5,175 nucleotides of DNA from positions 1 through 5,175 of the forward strand of contig DSBO01000047.1 in assembly GCA_011046015.1 (NCBI GenBank). Reading direction: 5' to 3'. Shown here in pieces: positions 1-5,175 of this stretch. The DNA comes from Thioalkalivibrio sp. (GTDB taxonomy: Bacteria > Pseudomonadota > Gammaproteobacteria > SpSt-1174). The position numbers and the translations under genes were made by a program. Under the pieces are notes generated by a model. That model saw nothing but the letters and a program-made list of their open reading frames with translations. It had not been told where the DNA came from and did no database searches. Position 1 is the stretch's first letter. Each line of letters opens with the position of its first letter.

Positions 1-247
1 CCGCCGGGGGAGCGGGGGCCGGGGGCACCGGCTCACTGACCCCGGTGCGACGCTCGACCCAGGTCACCTGCAGGCTGGATGACGCGGTGCGCGTCGCGGG
101 TGATTCCGGGATTGCCTCGCCGAGCATCCAGCTCAGTGCCGCCGCGTGGGCACCGGCACTGGCCAGCAGAAGCGTCGCGCGCAGCAGCCAGCAACGCGCC
201 GAAATTCCGCCCTGTCCTGCCCGCCGCCCCGTCGCAGCCGTCACCAT
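1..247 (-). CDS. TonB-family energy transducer, N-terminal part (runs off the left edge)
   Basis: Reading the minus strand from the ATG at 247 gives 82 codons without a stop up to the window edge, so only the N-terminus is present. Seen: a short basic leader (about residues 1-23), one hydrophobic segment (about 24-43) containing S-A-G-A-H, then a polar stretch, then a proline-rich run ending PVPPAPAPPA at the edge. Known for the family: TonB is anchored in the inner membrane by a single N-terminal helix carrying a conserved Ser and His four residues apart, followed by a Pro-rich periplasmic spacer. It passes proton-motive energy from ExbB-ExbD to outer-membrane receptors for iron chelates, cobalamin and similar ligands. 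The SxxxH spacing plus the Pro-rich run is why I call it TonB rather than a generic anchored protein. The start could also be the GTG at 244; a purine-rich AGGGGGAG lies immediately upstream and leaves little spacing for the ATG. The C-terminal receptor-binding domain is outside the window, so which TonB paralogue this is cannot be told. Confidence 0.75.
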   Translation of the reverse strand, partial: MVTAATGRRAGQGGISARCWLLRATLLLASAGAHAAALSWMLGEAIPESPATRTASSSLQVTWVERRTGVSEPVPPAPAPPA

Positions 248-274
248 CTCCCCCTGTCCTGAATGGTCCTGGAG

Positions 275-292
275 TGCCGGTCCCCGCCGGCA
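275..292. repeat. Short GC-rich inverted repeat in the tonB-like leader
   Basis: TGCCGG (275-280) and CCGGCA (287-292) are perfect 6-bp arms around a 6-nt loop. They lie between the candidate minus-strand promoter and the TonB-like start codon, so they would fold in that gene's 5' leader. There is no T-tract, so it is not a classical terminator. In DNA this GC-rich such a stem can arise by chance. Confidence 0.3.
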
Positions 293-301
293 GTGATGCG
301 A

Positions 302-330
302 AAGGTAAACGAAATACGACTCATTCGCAA
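302..330 (-). promoter_or_regulatory. Candidate sigma-70 promoter for the TonB-like gene
   Basis: On the minus strand TTGCGA (330-325) is followed after 17 bp by TACCTT (307-302). The -35 matches consensus at four of six bases, but the -10 is weak (three of six). Position, orientation and the locally AT-richer sequence fit the divergent gene at 247. This is a by-eye call with low certainty. Confidence 0.22.
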
Positions 331-375
331 TACTGAATTGAAAAGACCCGTCGACGGCGGCCGCTCCCCCACACC

Positions 376-404
376 TTGTGACGAAATGAGAACTACGTAA
401 CAAT
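376..404 (+). promoter_or_regulatory. Candidate sigma-70 promoter for the binding-protein / GGDEF-EAL operon
   Basis: TTGTGA (376-381), a 17-bp spacer, then AACAAT (399-404); each hexamer matches consensus at four of six bases. It lies about 70 bp upstream of the preferred start at 475, in the most AT-rich part of the intergenic region. It is the best plus-strand candidate found, but it was judged by eye only. Confidence 0.25.
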
Positions 405-465
405 CGAGAAAAACCATCACGGGCAGCACATGCACGCAGAAGGACGATCTGCGAGGTCAACGTAC

Positions 466-472
466 AGGGGGG
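466..472 (+). promoter_or_regulatory. Ribosome binding site that favours the start at 475
   Basis: A purine-rich AGGGGGG ends two bases before the ATG at 475. The upstream in-frame ATG at 430 has no comparable element. Starting at 475 also gives a normal-length lipoprotein signal peptide with its lipobox Cys at residue 27 instead of 42. Together these decide the start. Confidence 0.55.
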
Positions 473-474
473 CG

Positions 475-1494
475 ATGCGCGCGCTCCTGCGCATGCGCGG
501 CGGGCTCCTCCGGTTATTCTTCGTCTCGCTCGGACTTTTCGGGCTTGCGGCCTGCCATGCCCCCGAGCCGCCACTGCGCGTGGCCACCAGCCAGTGGGTG
601 GGCTACCAGCCCCTGCACCTGGCCCAAGGTCACGCGTTTCTCCCGCCTGACCGCTTCCGCTTTACCGACTTCGGCTCCAACACGGAGTCGCTTCGCGCCT
701 TTCGCAACGGCAACGTGGAGGTGGCCGCCCTCACGCTGGACGAGGTCTTGCTGCTGAGCGACGCCGACCACGACGCCCGGGTAATCCTGGTAATGGACTA
801 CTCGGAGGGCGCGGACGCCATCGTCGCCCGGCCGGGCATCGCGCGCGTCGCGGACCTGCGGGGCAAGCGCGTGGGGGTGGAGAGCACCGCGGCCACCGCC
901 TATCTGCTCGCAAGGGCGCTGGAAATCGGCGGCCTGACAACGGCGGACGTCACACTGGTACCGCTCCATGCCGCCCGGCAGGAACGGGCCTTTCGGCGCG
1001 GCGAGGTGGATGCCCTTGCGACCTTCGAACCCCTGCGCACCCGACTGCTCGAGCTGGGCGCGCGCGAGATCTTCAGCAGTCGCCAGATGCCCGGCGAGAT
1101 CGTGGACGTACTGGTCACGCGCAGCAGGGTGATCGAGGAACGGCCCGAGGCGCTCAGCGAACTGCTCCAGGGCTGGTTCGCGGCCATCGGGCATCTGCGC
1201 CGTCACCCACGCGACGCCGTCGCCGCCATGGCGCCGCGCACCGAACTGTCCACGGACGGCTTTCTGCAGGCCATTGCCGGCATCCATTTCCCGTCCCATG
1301 CGGAAAACTGCCGCCTGCTGGCCCGTTCCGGCGAGCAGCTAAGTCCCACCATCAACCGCCTCCACCGGATCATGACGGTGCAGGGGCTGGTGTTCGGTGA
1401 GGCGCCCCGCGCCAACGAACTGTTCGATGACCGGCCGTTGCAGCGGCTCGACTGCGGACCGGATTCCGACGTCACGGAGGACTCGACGCGATGA
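475..1494 (+). CDS. Periplasmic solute-binding lipoprotein, SsuA/NrtA/NMT1-like, probably a sensor partner
   Basis: A protein of 339 residues. Seen: a signal peptide with basic residues (1-13), a hydrophobic core (14-24) and a lipobox L-A-A-C with Cys27. The mature part opens with a strand and the motif WVGYQPLHLAQ (41-51), which is typical of NMT1/SsuA-type binding proteins of ABC importers for sulfonates, nitrate or thiamine precursors. Further family features are DLRGKRVGVES (127-137), the first strand of the second lobe, and VDALATFEP (178-186). Two other cysteines (279 and 327) could form a periplasmic disulfide. Residue +2 after the lipid Cys is His, not Asp, which by the usual rule does not retain a lipoprotein in the inner membrane. 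No permease or ATPase gene lies beside it in the window. Its stop overlaps the start of the GGDEF-EAL gene (ATGA at 1491-1494), so I infer it feeds ligand information to that sensor. The ligand cannot be read from the sequence. An in-frame ATG at 430 is possible but less likely. Confidence 0.85.
   Translation: MRALLRMRGGLLRLFFVSLGLFGLAACHAPEPPLRVATSQWVGYQPLHLAQGHAFLPPDRFRFTDFGSNTESLRAFRNGNVEVAALTLDEVLLLSDADHDARVILVMDYSEGADAIVARPGIARVADLRGKRVGVESTAATAYLLARALEIGGLTTADVTLVPLHAARQERAFRRGEVDALATFEPLRTRLLELGAREIFSSRQMPGEIVDVLVTRSRVIEERPEALSELLQGWFAAIGHLRRHPRDAVAAMAPRTELSTDGFLQAIAGIHFPSHAENCRLLARSGEQLSPTINRLHRIMTVQGLVFGEAPRANELFDDRPLQRLDCGPDSDVTEDSTR
1476..1481 (+). promoter_or_regulatory. Shine-Dalgarno of the GGDEF-EAL gene, inside the upstream gene
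   Basis: GGAGGA lies nine bases before the ATG at 1491, within the last codons of the binding-protein gene. Together with the ATGA stop/start overlap it indicates that the two proteins are translated from one mRNA and coupled. Confidence 0.75.
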
Positions 1495-4400
1495 AGTGGC
1501 TGTACCATTACCCCCTTTCCCTGACATTGCCGCTGCTGCTGCTCGCCGGCACCCTGATCCTCGCCGGCCTCTACATGGTCACCCTCGTCAATGGCCAGCA
1601 GCAATGGATCCGCGCCAATGCCGAACGCGAGATCGCCCACGAGACCAGCCGCCTGCAACGCATGGGGCAGCACCTGATCGAGCGCGACAACCGCGCTCGC
1701 CTGCAGGAAGAGATCTCGGCCTTCGGCCCGGACATCCGTGTCAGTCTCGCCCTGGTACTGGACGACGACGATCGCATCCTGGCCGCCCTCGACCGGGTCG
1801 ACCGCGGCCAGACGCTGGCCGACAGCCTGGACACCGACCTCCATGCATGGCTGCGTGCGCCTCTCTCGCGCCTGCTGGCGGATGCGCGTGCCGCCGGGGC
1901 CGCACACGTGGACTACCTGCCCGAGACCAACACCCTGCTCGCCACTGCCCCGCTGGAGATGACCGGCACGACGACCCGTCTCGGCCCGCCGCCGCTCGGC
2001 AGCGTGGTCCTGGCCTGGGACCTGAGCCACCCCTACGCCCTGGCCCGGCAGGCTGCACTGCGCACCGGCCTGATGCTGCTGCCGCTGCTCGCCGTCACCT
2101 ACCTGGGCCTGTGGTGGCTGCTTTACCAGGTGCTCGTGCGCCGGCTGGCCACCCTGTCGCGCACCGCCGAGCACATCGCGAAGGGCGCAGCGGACCTGCG
2201 CGCCGACCTGGCGGGCCGTGACGAAGTGGGACGCCTGGCGCAGGCCTTCAACGCCATGACCGAGGCGCTGGCCGCGGAGCACGCGCAGGTGGAGGACAGT
2301 GAACGCCGCCTGTCGCTGGCACAGAACTATTCCAACATCGGCAGCTGGGAATGGGACCTGACCAGCGGCAAGGTGATCTGGACGGACAACACCTACCGCC
2401 TGTTTGGGGTCGAGCCGGTCGGCAGCGAGATCACCTACGCACGCTTCATGGAGGCCGTGTGCCCGGAGGATCGCGCCACGGTCGAGGCCGCCGCGCGCAA
2501 CCTGCTGGACCACGGCCAGCCCTACGAGGTGGAGTACCGGGTCGCGACCCCCGCCGACGGCCCGCGCTGGCTGATGGGCCGGGGCGACGTGCTGCGCGAC
2601 GCCGCGGGCAATCCGCTGCGCATGTACGGCATTGTGCAGGACATCTCGCAGATGAAGGCCGCCGAGGCCGCGCTGTATCGCGAGAAGGAGCTGGCGCAGG
2701 TCACGCTCGCCTCCATCGGCGACGGCGTGATCACCACCGACACCGACGGACGGGTACGCTTCCTCAACCCGGTCGCCGAATACCTCACGGGGTGGAGCAC
2801 GCCCCAGGCCGAGGGCAAGCCGCTCACCGAGGTCTTCAATATCCTCAACGAACTGACCCGCCAGCCGGCTATCAACCCGGTGGAACGCTGCCTGCGCGAG
2901 GGCCGCATCGTGGGGCTGGCCAACCACACCGTGCTGCTGCGCACCGACGGGCGTGAATTCGCCATCGAGGACTCGGCCGCGCCGATCCGCGACAGCGTCG
3001 GCACCGTCATGGGCGTGGTGCTGGTCTTCCACGACGTGACCAAGGCGCGCGAGATGGCCAACCGCCTGAGCTGGCAGGCCAGCCACGACGCGCTTACCGG
3101 CCTGCACAACCGCATGGCCTTCGAGGAACGCCTGCGCCAGCTCGCACTTTTCCCGGAAGGAACCGGCGAGACCGAGCGCCACACCCTGCTCTACATCGAC
3201 CTGGACCAGTTCAAGGTGGTCAACGACATCGCCGGCCACGTCGCGGGCGACGAGCTGCTCAAGCAGATCGGTGGCCTCATGCAGGAGCAGGTGCGCGACA
3301 CGGACATGCTGGCGCGCCTGGGTGGCGACGAGTTTGGCGTGATCCTCACCCACTGCGACATCCGGCATGCGCAGCGCGTGGCCGATGCCATCCATCACAC
3401 CTTCGACGACTTCAAGTTCGCCTGGGACGAGCGCGTGTTCCGCATCGGCGCGAGCATCGGCGTGCTGGAGTTCCGACCCGGCGAGCAGTCGCTCACCGAC
3501 CTGCTGAGCGCCGCCGACATGGCCTGCTACGCGGCGAAGAACGCCGGGCGCCGCCGCACCCACATCTACGAGGCCGAGGACGAGGGCCTGCAGCGCCATC
3601 GGCACGAGATGGACTGGGCGACGCGCATCAACGACGCGGTGGAGGACGACCGGCTGGTGCTCTACGCACAGACCATCGAGCGCCTGGGCAATGGCTACAT
3701 GCCACCGGGGCTGGCCTTCGAGGTGCTGGTGCGCATGCGCGACCCCAGCGGCGAACTGATCGCCCCCGACGTGTTCCTGCCGGCGGCCGAGCGATTCGAT
3801 CTGATTTCCATCGTCGACCGATGGATCATCACGCGCGCCTTCAGCATGGTGGCCGACTGCACGAGACGGGAGGGCGCCCCCACCATCGCCCACTGCGCCA
3901 TCAACCTCTCGGGCGGCACGCTGGGTGACGAGACCCTGCTGCCCTTCATCAAGACCCAGCTCAGCCTGCATGACCTGCCGGGCGAGATGTTCTGCTTCGA
4001 GATCACCGAGACCGCCGCCATCTCCAACTTCCAGGCGGCCCTGCGCTTCATCCGCGAGCTGCGCGCCATGGGCTGCCGCTTCGCCCTGGACGACTTCGGC
4101 TCGGGGCTGTCGTCCTTCTCCTATCTCAAGAACCTGCCGGTGGATTATCTCAAAATCGACGGCACCTTCGTGCGCGGTATCGCTACCGACCCGGTGAACC
4201 GCACCCTGGTCGGCAACATCAACGACGTCGGTCACCTGCTCGGCAAGCACACCATCGCCGAATACGCCGAGGACACGGCCACCGTCGCGGCGTTGCGCCA
4301 GCTGGGCGTGGACTACGCCCAGGGTTACGGCATCAGCCGACCCAAACCACTGGAACAGCTGCTGGTCGGCTACCGGGAAACGGAAACGCAGACCGAATAG
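1491..4400 (+). CDS. Membrane-bound sensor with HAMP, two PAS, GGDEF and EAL domains (c-di-GMP turnover)
   Basis: A protein of 969 residues. Domains in order: TM1 (about 9-31); a periplasmic region of about 160 residues, Cache-like in length and in its closing strand but not firmly assigned; TM2 (about 193-214); HAMP (about 215-265, with DEVGRLAQAFNAMT); PAS1 of the PAS_3 type (about 275-395); PAS2 (about 396-520); GGDEF (about 525-692); EAL (about 703-955). The cyclase motif GGDEF is intact at 611-615, and the RxxD product-inhibition site (R602, D605) sits the usual five residues before it. In the EAL domain the signature reads E744-V-L, but the catalytic set is present: E744, N805 (INLSG), E837 (EITET), D867 and D868 (DDFGSG), K888 (LKID), E924 (AEYAE) and Q944 (QGYG). 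From family knowledge, both diguanylate cyclase and c-di-GMP phosphodiesterase activities are possible. The likely input is the lipoprotein encoded just upstream, acting on the periplasmic domain, plus whatever the PAS domains sense. Which activity dominates cannot be told. Confidence 0.95.
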   Translation: MKWLYHYPLSLTLPLLLLAGTLILAGLYMVTLVNGQQQWIRANAEREIAHETSRLQRMGQHLIERDNRARLQEEISAFGPDIRVSLALVLDDDDRILAALDRVDRGQTLADSLDTDLHAWLRAPLSRLLADARAAGAAHVDYLPETNTLLATAPLEMTGTTTRLGPPPLGSVVLAWDLSHPYALARQAALRTGLMLLPLLAVTYLGLWWLLYQVLVRRLATLSRTAEHIAKGAADLRADLAGRDEVGRLAQAFNAMTEALAAEHAQVEDSERRLSLAQNYSNIGSWEWDLTSGKVIWTDNTYRLFGVEPVGSEITYARFMEAVCPEDRATVEAAARNLLDHGQPYEVEYRVATPADGPRWLMGRGDVLRDAAGNPLRMYGIVQDISQMKAAEAALYREKELAQVTLASIGDGVITTDTDGRVRFLNPVAEYLTGWSTPQAEGKPLTEVFNILNELTRQPAINPVERCLREGRIVGLANHTVLLRTDGREFAIEDSAAPIRDSVGTVMGVVLVFHDVTKAREMANRLSWQASHDALTGLHNRMAFEERLRQLALFPEGTGETERHTLLYIDLDQFKVVNDIAGHVAGDELLKQIGGLMQEQVRDTDMLARLGGDEFGVILTHCDIRHAQRVADAIHHTFDDFKFAWDERVFRIGASIGVLEFRPGEQSLTDLLSAADMACYAAKNAGRRRTHIYEAEDEGLQRHRHEMDWATRINDAVEDDRLVLYAQTIERLGNGYMPPGLAFEVLVRMRDPSGELIAPDVFLPAAERFDLISIVDRWIITRAFSMVADCTRREGAPTIAHCAINLSGGTLGDETLLPFIKTQLSLHDLPGEMFCFEITETAAISNFQAALRFIRELRAMGCRFALDDFGSGLSSFSYLKNLPVDYLKIDGTFVRGIATDPVNRTLVGNINDVGHLLGKHTIAEYAEDTATVAALRQLGVDYAQGYGISRPKPLEQLLVGYRETETQTE

Positions 4401-4440
4401 CGCCGGCACGCCGGACCCGCCCGCCATCGCAGCTGTGCAA

Positions 4441-4486
4441 CAGGCGCCGATGACCCAACCCCGGGCCCACGCCAAGCAGGCGCCGA
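4441..4486 (+). repeat. Pair of 10-bp direct repeats CAGGCGCCGA
   Basis: CAGGCGCCGA occurs at 4441-4450 and again at 4477-4486, a 36-bp pitch, upstream of the Rrf2 promoter and downstream of the GGDEF-EAL stop. Each copy contains the palindrome GGCGCC, so the two copies could also pair as a 6-bp stem with a loop of about 30 nt. There is no T-run after it, so it does not look like an intrinsic terminator. I do not recognise it as a known site. Confidence 0.4.
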
Positions 4487-4493
4487 CGGTGAC

Positions 4494-4521
4494 TTGCACT
4501 CCCTGAAAAAGTAACTATAAA
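4494..4521 (+). promoter_or_regulatory. Promoter of the Rrf2 / flavin-oxidoreductase operon
   Basis: TATAAA (4516-4521) matches the -10 consensus at five of six bases. A partial -35, TTGCAC (4494-4499), lies 16 bp upstream. Transcription would begin near 4528, only about three bases before the ATG at 4531. The weak -35 and the palindrome over the -10 fit a regulated promoter. Confidence 0.5.
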
Positions 4522-4527
4522 AGTTAC
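4511..4527. promoter_or_regulatory. Palindromic operator candidate GTAACT-N5-AGTTAC
   Basis: GTAACT (4511-4516) and AGTTAC (4522-4527) are perfect 6-bp inverted arms around ATAAA. The palindrome wraps the -10 box and ends three bases before the Rrf2 start codon. Dimeric Rrf2 regulators bind AT-rich inverted repeats over their own promoters, so I infer this is the operator of the adjacent regulator and that bound protein blocks RNA polymerase. An AT-rich palindrome is distinctive in DNA this GC-rich. Confidence 0.6.
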
Positions 4528-4530
4528 ACA

Positions 4531-4941
4531 ATGAAATCCAACACGCGGTTTTCCATGGCCGTACACATCATGACGGCGCTGGCCTATCTCGGCGAGAAGA
4601 CCTCGTCGGAACTGCTATCACACACGGTGAACACCAACCCGGTGGTAATCCGTCGACTACTCGGCGACCTGACGCGGAGCGGGCTGATCACCGCCGACCG
4701 CGGCAAGCACGGAGGCTTTCGGCTCGCGCGAGATGCCGCCGACATCAGCCTGCTGGACATCTACCGCGCAGTGATGGACGAACAACCGCTGGTGAGCCTG
4801 CACGACAACCCGAAGAACACCCGCTGCGCCGTGAGTTGCAGGGTGCGCCCCGTGCTCTCCGGCTATCTATCGAGGGCCCAGCAGGCCTTCGAGCAATCGC
4901 TGGCCGAGGTGCGGCTGACGGAGATTACCCAGGCAATGTAG
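4531..4941 (+). CDS. Rrf2-family transcriptional regulator with two cysteines (YwnA-like type)
   Basis: A protein of 136 residues, a normal length for the family. Seen: an N-terminal winged helix-turn-helix opening MKSNTRFSMAVHIMTAL, a recognition-helix region at about 35-52, the family wing signature GKHGGFRLAR (58-67), then DIYRAV (76-81) and a long C-terminal dimerisation helix (about 104-127). The only cysteines are C99 and C103, spaced CxxxC. IscR and NsrR use three cysteines to hold a [2Fe-2S] cluster, so this is more like the cluster-free YwnA branch, where one Cys at this place is common. I infer a repressor of itself and of the flavin oxidoreductase 28 bp downstream, with the thiols as possible redox or electrophile sensors. 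There is no Shine-Dalgarno before the ATG at 4531. That start is still preferred because the first helix of the family begins there; the next in-frame ATG (4555) would remove it. Confidence 0.9.
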   Translation: MKSNTRFSMAVHIMTALAYLGEKTSSELLSHTVNTNPVVIRRLLGDLTRSGLITADRGKHGGFRLARDAADISLLDIYRAVMDEQPLVSLHDNPKNTRCAVSCRVRPVLSGYLSRAQQAFEQSLAEVRLTEITQAM

Positions 4942-4956
4942 CCAAACCGACACGAC

Positions 4957-4961
4957 AGGAG
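4957..4961 (+). promoter_or_regulatory. Shine-Dalgarno of the flavin-oxidoreductase gene
   Basis: AGGAG lies eight bases before the ATG at 4970, in the 28-bp gap after the Rrf2 stop. No promoter or terminator is visible in that gap, which supports one transcript for both genes. Confidence 0.7.
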
Positions 4962-4969
4962 TCCAAGGC

Positions 4970-5175
4970 ATGAGTTCGCAAAAAAACCTCTTCGCCCCCT
5001 TCACGCTAGGGCCTCACAGGCTGCAGAACCGCATCGTGATGGCCCCGATGACCCGCAGTCGCGCCATCGACAACCTGCCCAACGACCTCATGGCGACGTA
5101 CTACGGCCAGCGCGCCGCGGCCGGCCTCATCCTCACCGAGGGCACCGCCCCCTCCCCCAACGCGCTCGGCTACCC
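4970..5175 (+). CDS. Old Yellow Enzyme-family NAD(P)H:flavin oxidoreductase / alkene reductase, N-terminal part
   Basis: Only the first 68 codons are in the window; the reading frame is open at the right edge. Seen: NLFAPFTLG (6-14), then NRIVMAPMTRSRA (20-32), YYGQRAAAGLILTEGT (44-59) and SPNALGYP at the edge. These are the classical N-terminal motifs of the FMN-binding TIM-barrel enzymes such as OYE, NemA and PETN reductase. T28 occupies the place of the FMN-contacting Thr of classical members, where the YqjM (thermophilic-like) group has Cys, so I place it in the classical group. Known family chemistry: NAD(P)H-dependent reduction of activated C=C bonds (enals, enones, maleimides) and of some nitro compounds and nitrate esters. 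It is cytoplasmic. It is probably co-transcribed with, and controlled by, the Rrf2 gene in front of it. The real substrate is unknown, and the catalytic residues lie beyond the window. Confidence 0.92.
   Translation, partial: MSSQKNLFAPFTLGPHRLQNRIVMAPMTRSRAIDNLPNDLMATYYGQRAAAGLILTEGTAPSPNALGY

Noticed and set aside
45..336. Small plus-strand frames over the left end
   Set aside because: They overlap antisense to the TonB-like N-terminus, whose membrane segment, SxxxH motif and Pro-rich run are convincing. The plus-strand products show no recognisable features.
313..364. AATACGACTCA (11 bases shared with the T7 promoter) close to SalI (350-355) and NotI (357-364) sites, suggesting vector sequence
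   Set aside because: The initiation half of the T7 promoter is absent, no other polylinker or vector sequence is seen, and both restriction sites are common in GC-rich genomes. Coincidence is the simpler reading.
241..435. Minus-strand frame of 64 codons in the divergent intergenic region
   Set aside because: It covers the candidate promoters, has no clear ribosome binding site and gives a product with no recognisable motif.
430..1494. Longer version of the binding protein starting at the ATG at 430
   Set aside because: It has no ribosome binding site and adds 15 polar residues before the signal peptide. The ATG at 475 has a purine-rich site and gives a normal lipoprotein signal.
475..1494. 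Binding protein as part of a nitrate, taurine or thiamine-precursor ABC importer
   Set aside because: No permease or ATPase gene is present in the window, and the coupled gene is a signalling protein. A remote transporter partner cannot be excluded, but nothing here supports a named substrate.
4403..4414. CCGG-CACG-CCGG hairpin just after the GGDEF-EAL stop as a terminator
   Set aside because: The stem is only four to five pairs and no T-run follows. Short GC palindromes are frequent at this base composition.
1203..4499. Very long open frame on the minus strand, over a thousand codons, opposite the GGDEF-EAL gene
   Set aside because: It is antisense to a gene with unmistakable catalytic motifs. 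Its translation is repetitive low-complexity G/A/V/H/Q-rich sequence without any domain I recognise. Such frames arise from G/C-biased third positions in GC-rich genes.
4531..4941. Rrf2 protein as an NsrR or IscR orthologue
   Set aside because: Only two cysteines are present (C99 and C103), whereas the [2Fe-2S] members need three. The palindrome upstream also does not look like the NsrR motif.

Overview
The window is very GC-rich, with strong G/C preference at third codon positions. Several gene families typical of Proteobacteria (TonB, an SsuA/NMT1-type periplasmic binding lipoprotein, a GGDEF-EAL membrane sensor, Rrf2, an Old Yellow Enzyme) are packed closely together. A TonB system and a lipobox protein mean a Gram-negative cell. 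A high-GC gammaproteobacterium is my best inference, but nothing here fixes the genus. No tRNA, rRNA, CRISPR array, transposase or other sign of mobile DNA was seen.

Layout. Positions 1-247 (minus strand) hold the start of a TonB-family protein that runs off the left edge. Positions 248-474 are a divergent intergenic region, relatively AT-rich from about 300 to 425, with weak candidate promoters for both directions and one small hairpin. Positions 475-1494 encode a solute-binding lipoprotein. By an ATGA overlap it is translationally coupled to a 969-residue membrane protein at 1491-4400, with the order TM, periplasmic domain, TM, HAMP, PAS, PAS, GGDEF, EAL. Positions 4401-4530 are intergenic, with a 10-bp direct repeat and a promoter covered by a palindrome. 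Positions 4531-4941 encode an Rrf2-family regulator, followed 28 bp later by the start of an Old Yellow Enzyme-family flavin oxidoreductase (4970 to the right edge).

How the genes may work together. The central pair looks like a signalling unit rather than a transporter, because the binding protein has no permease or ATPase beside it here. I infer that the lipoprotein binds a small molecule outside the inner membrane and passes the state to the sensor, which then makes or degrades c-di-GMP. This parallels the known NspS-MbaA arrangement of Vibrio cholerae, but with a different binding-protein fold family. The right-hand pair looks like a stress module: an Rrf2 repressor with a CxxxC pair, probably autoregulated through GTAACT-N5-AGTTAC over its own -10 box, controlling an ene-reductase. 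The Rrf2 gene has no visible Shine-Dalgarno and its predicted transcript starts at or next to the ATG, so it may be read from a leaderless mRNA.
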